Assembly (NCBI GenBank): GCA_017311315.1 | Contig: CM029663.1 | Coordinates: 39,568,622 to 39,632,621 of the forward strand | Reading direction: 5' to 3' | Source: Dendrocalamus latiflorus | Lineage: Eukaryota; Streptophyta; Magnoliopsida; Poales; Poaceae | Length of the DNA: 64,000 bases | Shown here: piece after piece, positions 63,471 through 64,000 of the stretch | How positions within the stretch are numbered: position 1 is the first letter of the stretch | How the letters are laid out: each line of letters begins with the position of its first letter | Program-made: the position numbers and the translations under genes | The notes under the pieces: generated by a model | Seen by the model: only the letters and a program-made list of their open reading frames with translations | The model's database searches: none | Told to the model about the DNA's origin: nothing

Positions 63471-64000
63471 AGTATAAATTAAGACGTAGCGTCGAGGTAA
63501 TCCGCACGCACCAGTCTACGGACTTTAAATAAGACGTAGCGTCGAGGTCCGCCTCCGCACGCGCGAGTCTACGGACTTTAAATAAGACGTAGCATCGAGG
63601 TCCGCCTCCGCACGCGCGAGTCTACGGACTATAAATTAAGACGTAGCGTCGAGGTAATCCGCACGCACCAGTCTACGGACTTTAAATAAGATGTAGCGTC
63701 GAGGTCCGCCTCCGCACGCGCGAGTCTACGGACTATAAATTAAGACGTAGCGTCGAGGTAATCCGCACGCACCAGTCTACGGACCTTAAATAAGACGTAG
63801 CGTCGAGGTCCGCCTCCGCACGCGCGAGTCTACGGACTATAAATTAAGACGTAGCGTCGAGGTCCGCCTCCGCACGCACCAGTCTACGGACTTTAAATAA
63901 GACGTAGCGTCGAGGTCCGCCTCCGCGCGCGACAGTCTACGGACTATAAATAAGACGTAGCGTCGAGGCCCGCCTTCGCACGTGCCAGTCTACGGAATCT
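63471..64000. repeat. Tandem ~53-bp repeats, second array of J, open at window end
   Basis: TCTACGGA marks unit starts at 63515, 63568, 63621, 63672, 63725, 63776, 63829, 63883, 63936 and 63989, with spacing 51-54 bp. Each unit has TTTAAATAAGACG or TATAAATTAAGACG and a perfect hairpin GACG-TAG-CGTC (degraded in two units). Two subtypes (GGTCCGCCTCCGCACG and GGTAATCCGCACGCACC) partly alternate. The shared core ATAAA-AAGACG links it to the first array. Confidence 0.93.

Larger units (their letters stand above)
59477..64000 (+). mobile_element. Short-LTR element J, non-autonomous, runs off the window
   Basis: A 291-bp LTR with a downstream primer site, inserted in the integrase of N (ACTCC to its left is the presumed target duplication). 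The visible 4.2 kb interior is GC-rich, holds no gag or pol, but has three kinds of tandem repeats and a fragment of a nucleoside diphosphate kinase gene. The 3' LTR is not reached. I infer a gene-capturing, non-autonomous LTR element. A second, different element (for example a DNA transposon with subterminal repeats) nested inside cannot be excluded. Confidence 0.65.

Noticed and set aside
63185..64000. CRISPR-like array
   Set aside because: The units are head-to-tail with no unique spacers, and the context is a plant retrotransposon.
1..64000. Centromeric satellite, ribosomal RNA or intact host gene
   Set aside because: No monomer array of about 150-180 bp, no rRNA-like block and no multi-exon host coding pattern was seen.

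Overview
This window looks like repeat-rich, probably pericentromeric or centromeric, nuclear DNA of a grass (Poaceae). I see no intact host gene. Nearly all of it is LTR retrotransposons nested inside one another, up to five deep. The grass assignment rests on the families present: several CRM-clade Ty3-gypsy elements (the CRM/CRR centromeric clade), Tekay-like chromodomain gypsies with ~2.3 kb LTRs, a SIRE/RIRE1-like copia with ~1.9 kb LTRs, and GC-rich LTRs carrying GGNCCCAC-type motifs. Species cannot be fixed by eye. I saw no centromeric satellite array.

Layout, left block (1-30060). A CRM pol remnant (1229-2216) carries a solo CRM LTR (4-1228, minus). It is then broken by a poorly resolved LTR remnant, here called E, whose pieces lie at 2217-2278, 12065-12744, 13691-13790 and about 29499-30060. 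Inserted in E are: a solo CRM LTR (2279-12059, minus, TSD TAAAA), itself split by a complete non-autonomous Tekay-like element (2460-11358, minus, TSD CGGAA); a second solo CRM LTR (12750-13685, TSD GACGT/GATGT); and a complete copia element (13796-29493, TSD CATAT), which is split by a gag-only gypsy with a 3.5 kb LTR (16910-22408, minus).

Right block (30061-64000). A CRM gag remnant (F) is interrupted by a CRM element (G, 5' LTR 31848-32724). G's pol is in turn interrupted by a solo CRM LTR (35450-36585, TSD AACAA), a short tandem-LTR element (36874-37360, TSD ATGAC) and a Tekay-like element (K). K and its CRM flank were tandemly duplicated: the same LTR-to-CRM-pol joint occurs at 40334/40335 and 54614/54615. 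The second K LTR holds a young CRM element (L, 48071-53794, TSD ATAAT, LTRs about 1.1% different). G is cut again by CRM element M (55626), M by a minus-strand CRM element N (57623), and N by a short-LTR element J (59477 to beyond the window). J carries a fragment of a host nucleoside diphosphate kinase gene and long minisatellites.

How the parts work together: none of the elements seen here encodes a complete intact protein set. K retains gag, protease, RT, RNase H, integrase and chromodomain, with five in-frame stops, one frameshift and a lost protease aspartate. The copia retains RT and RNase H but has lost key protease and integrase residues. L keeps nearly intact Gag and protease plus the integrase tail with the centromere-type CR motif, but lacks RT, RNase H and the integrase core, so any mobility needs a partner element. 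Most interesting are L, the K/G tandem duplication, the gag-only gypsy, the palindromic array in the copia LTRs, and element J.
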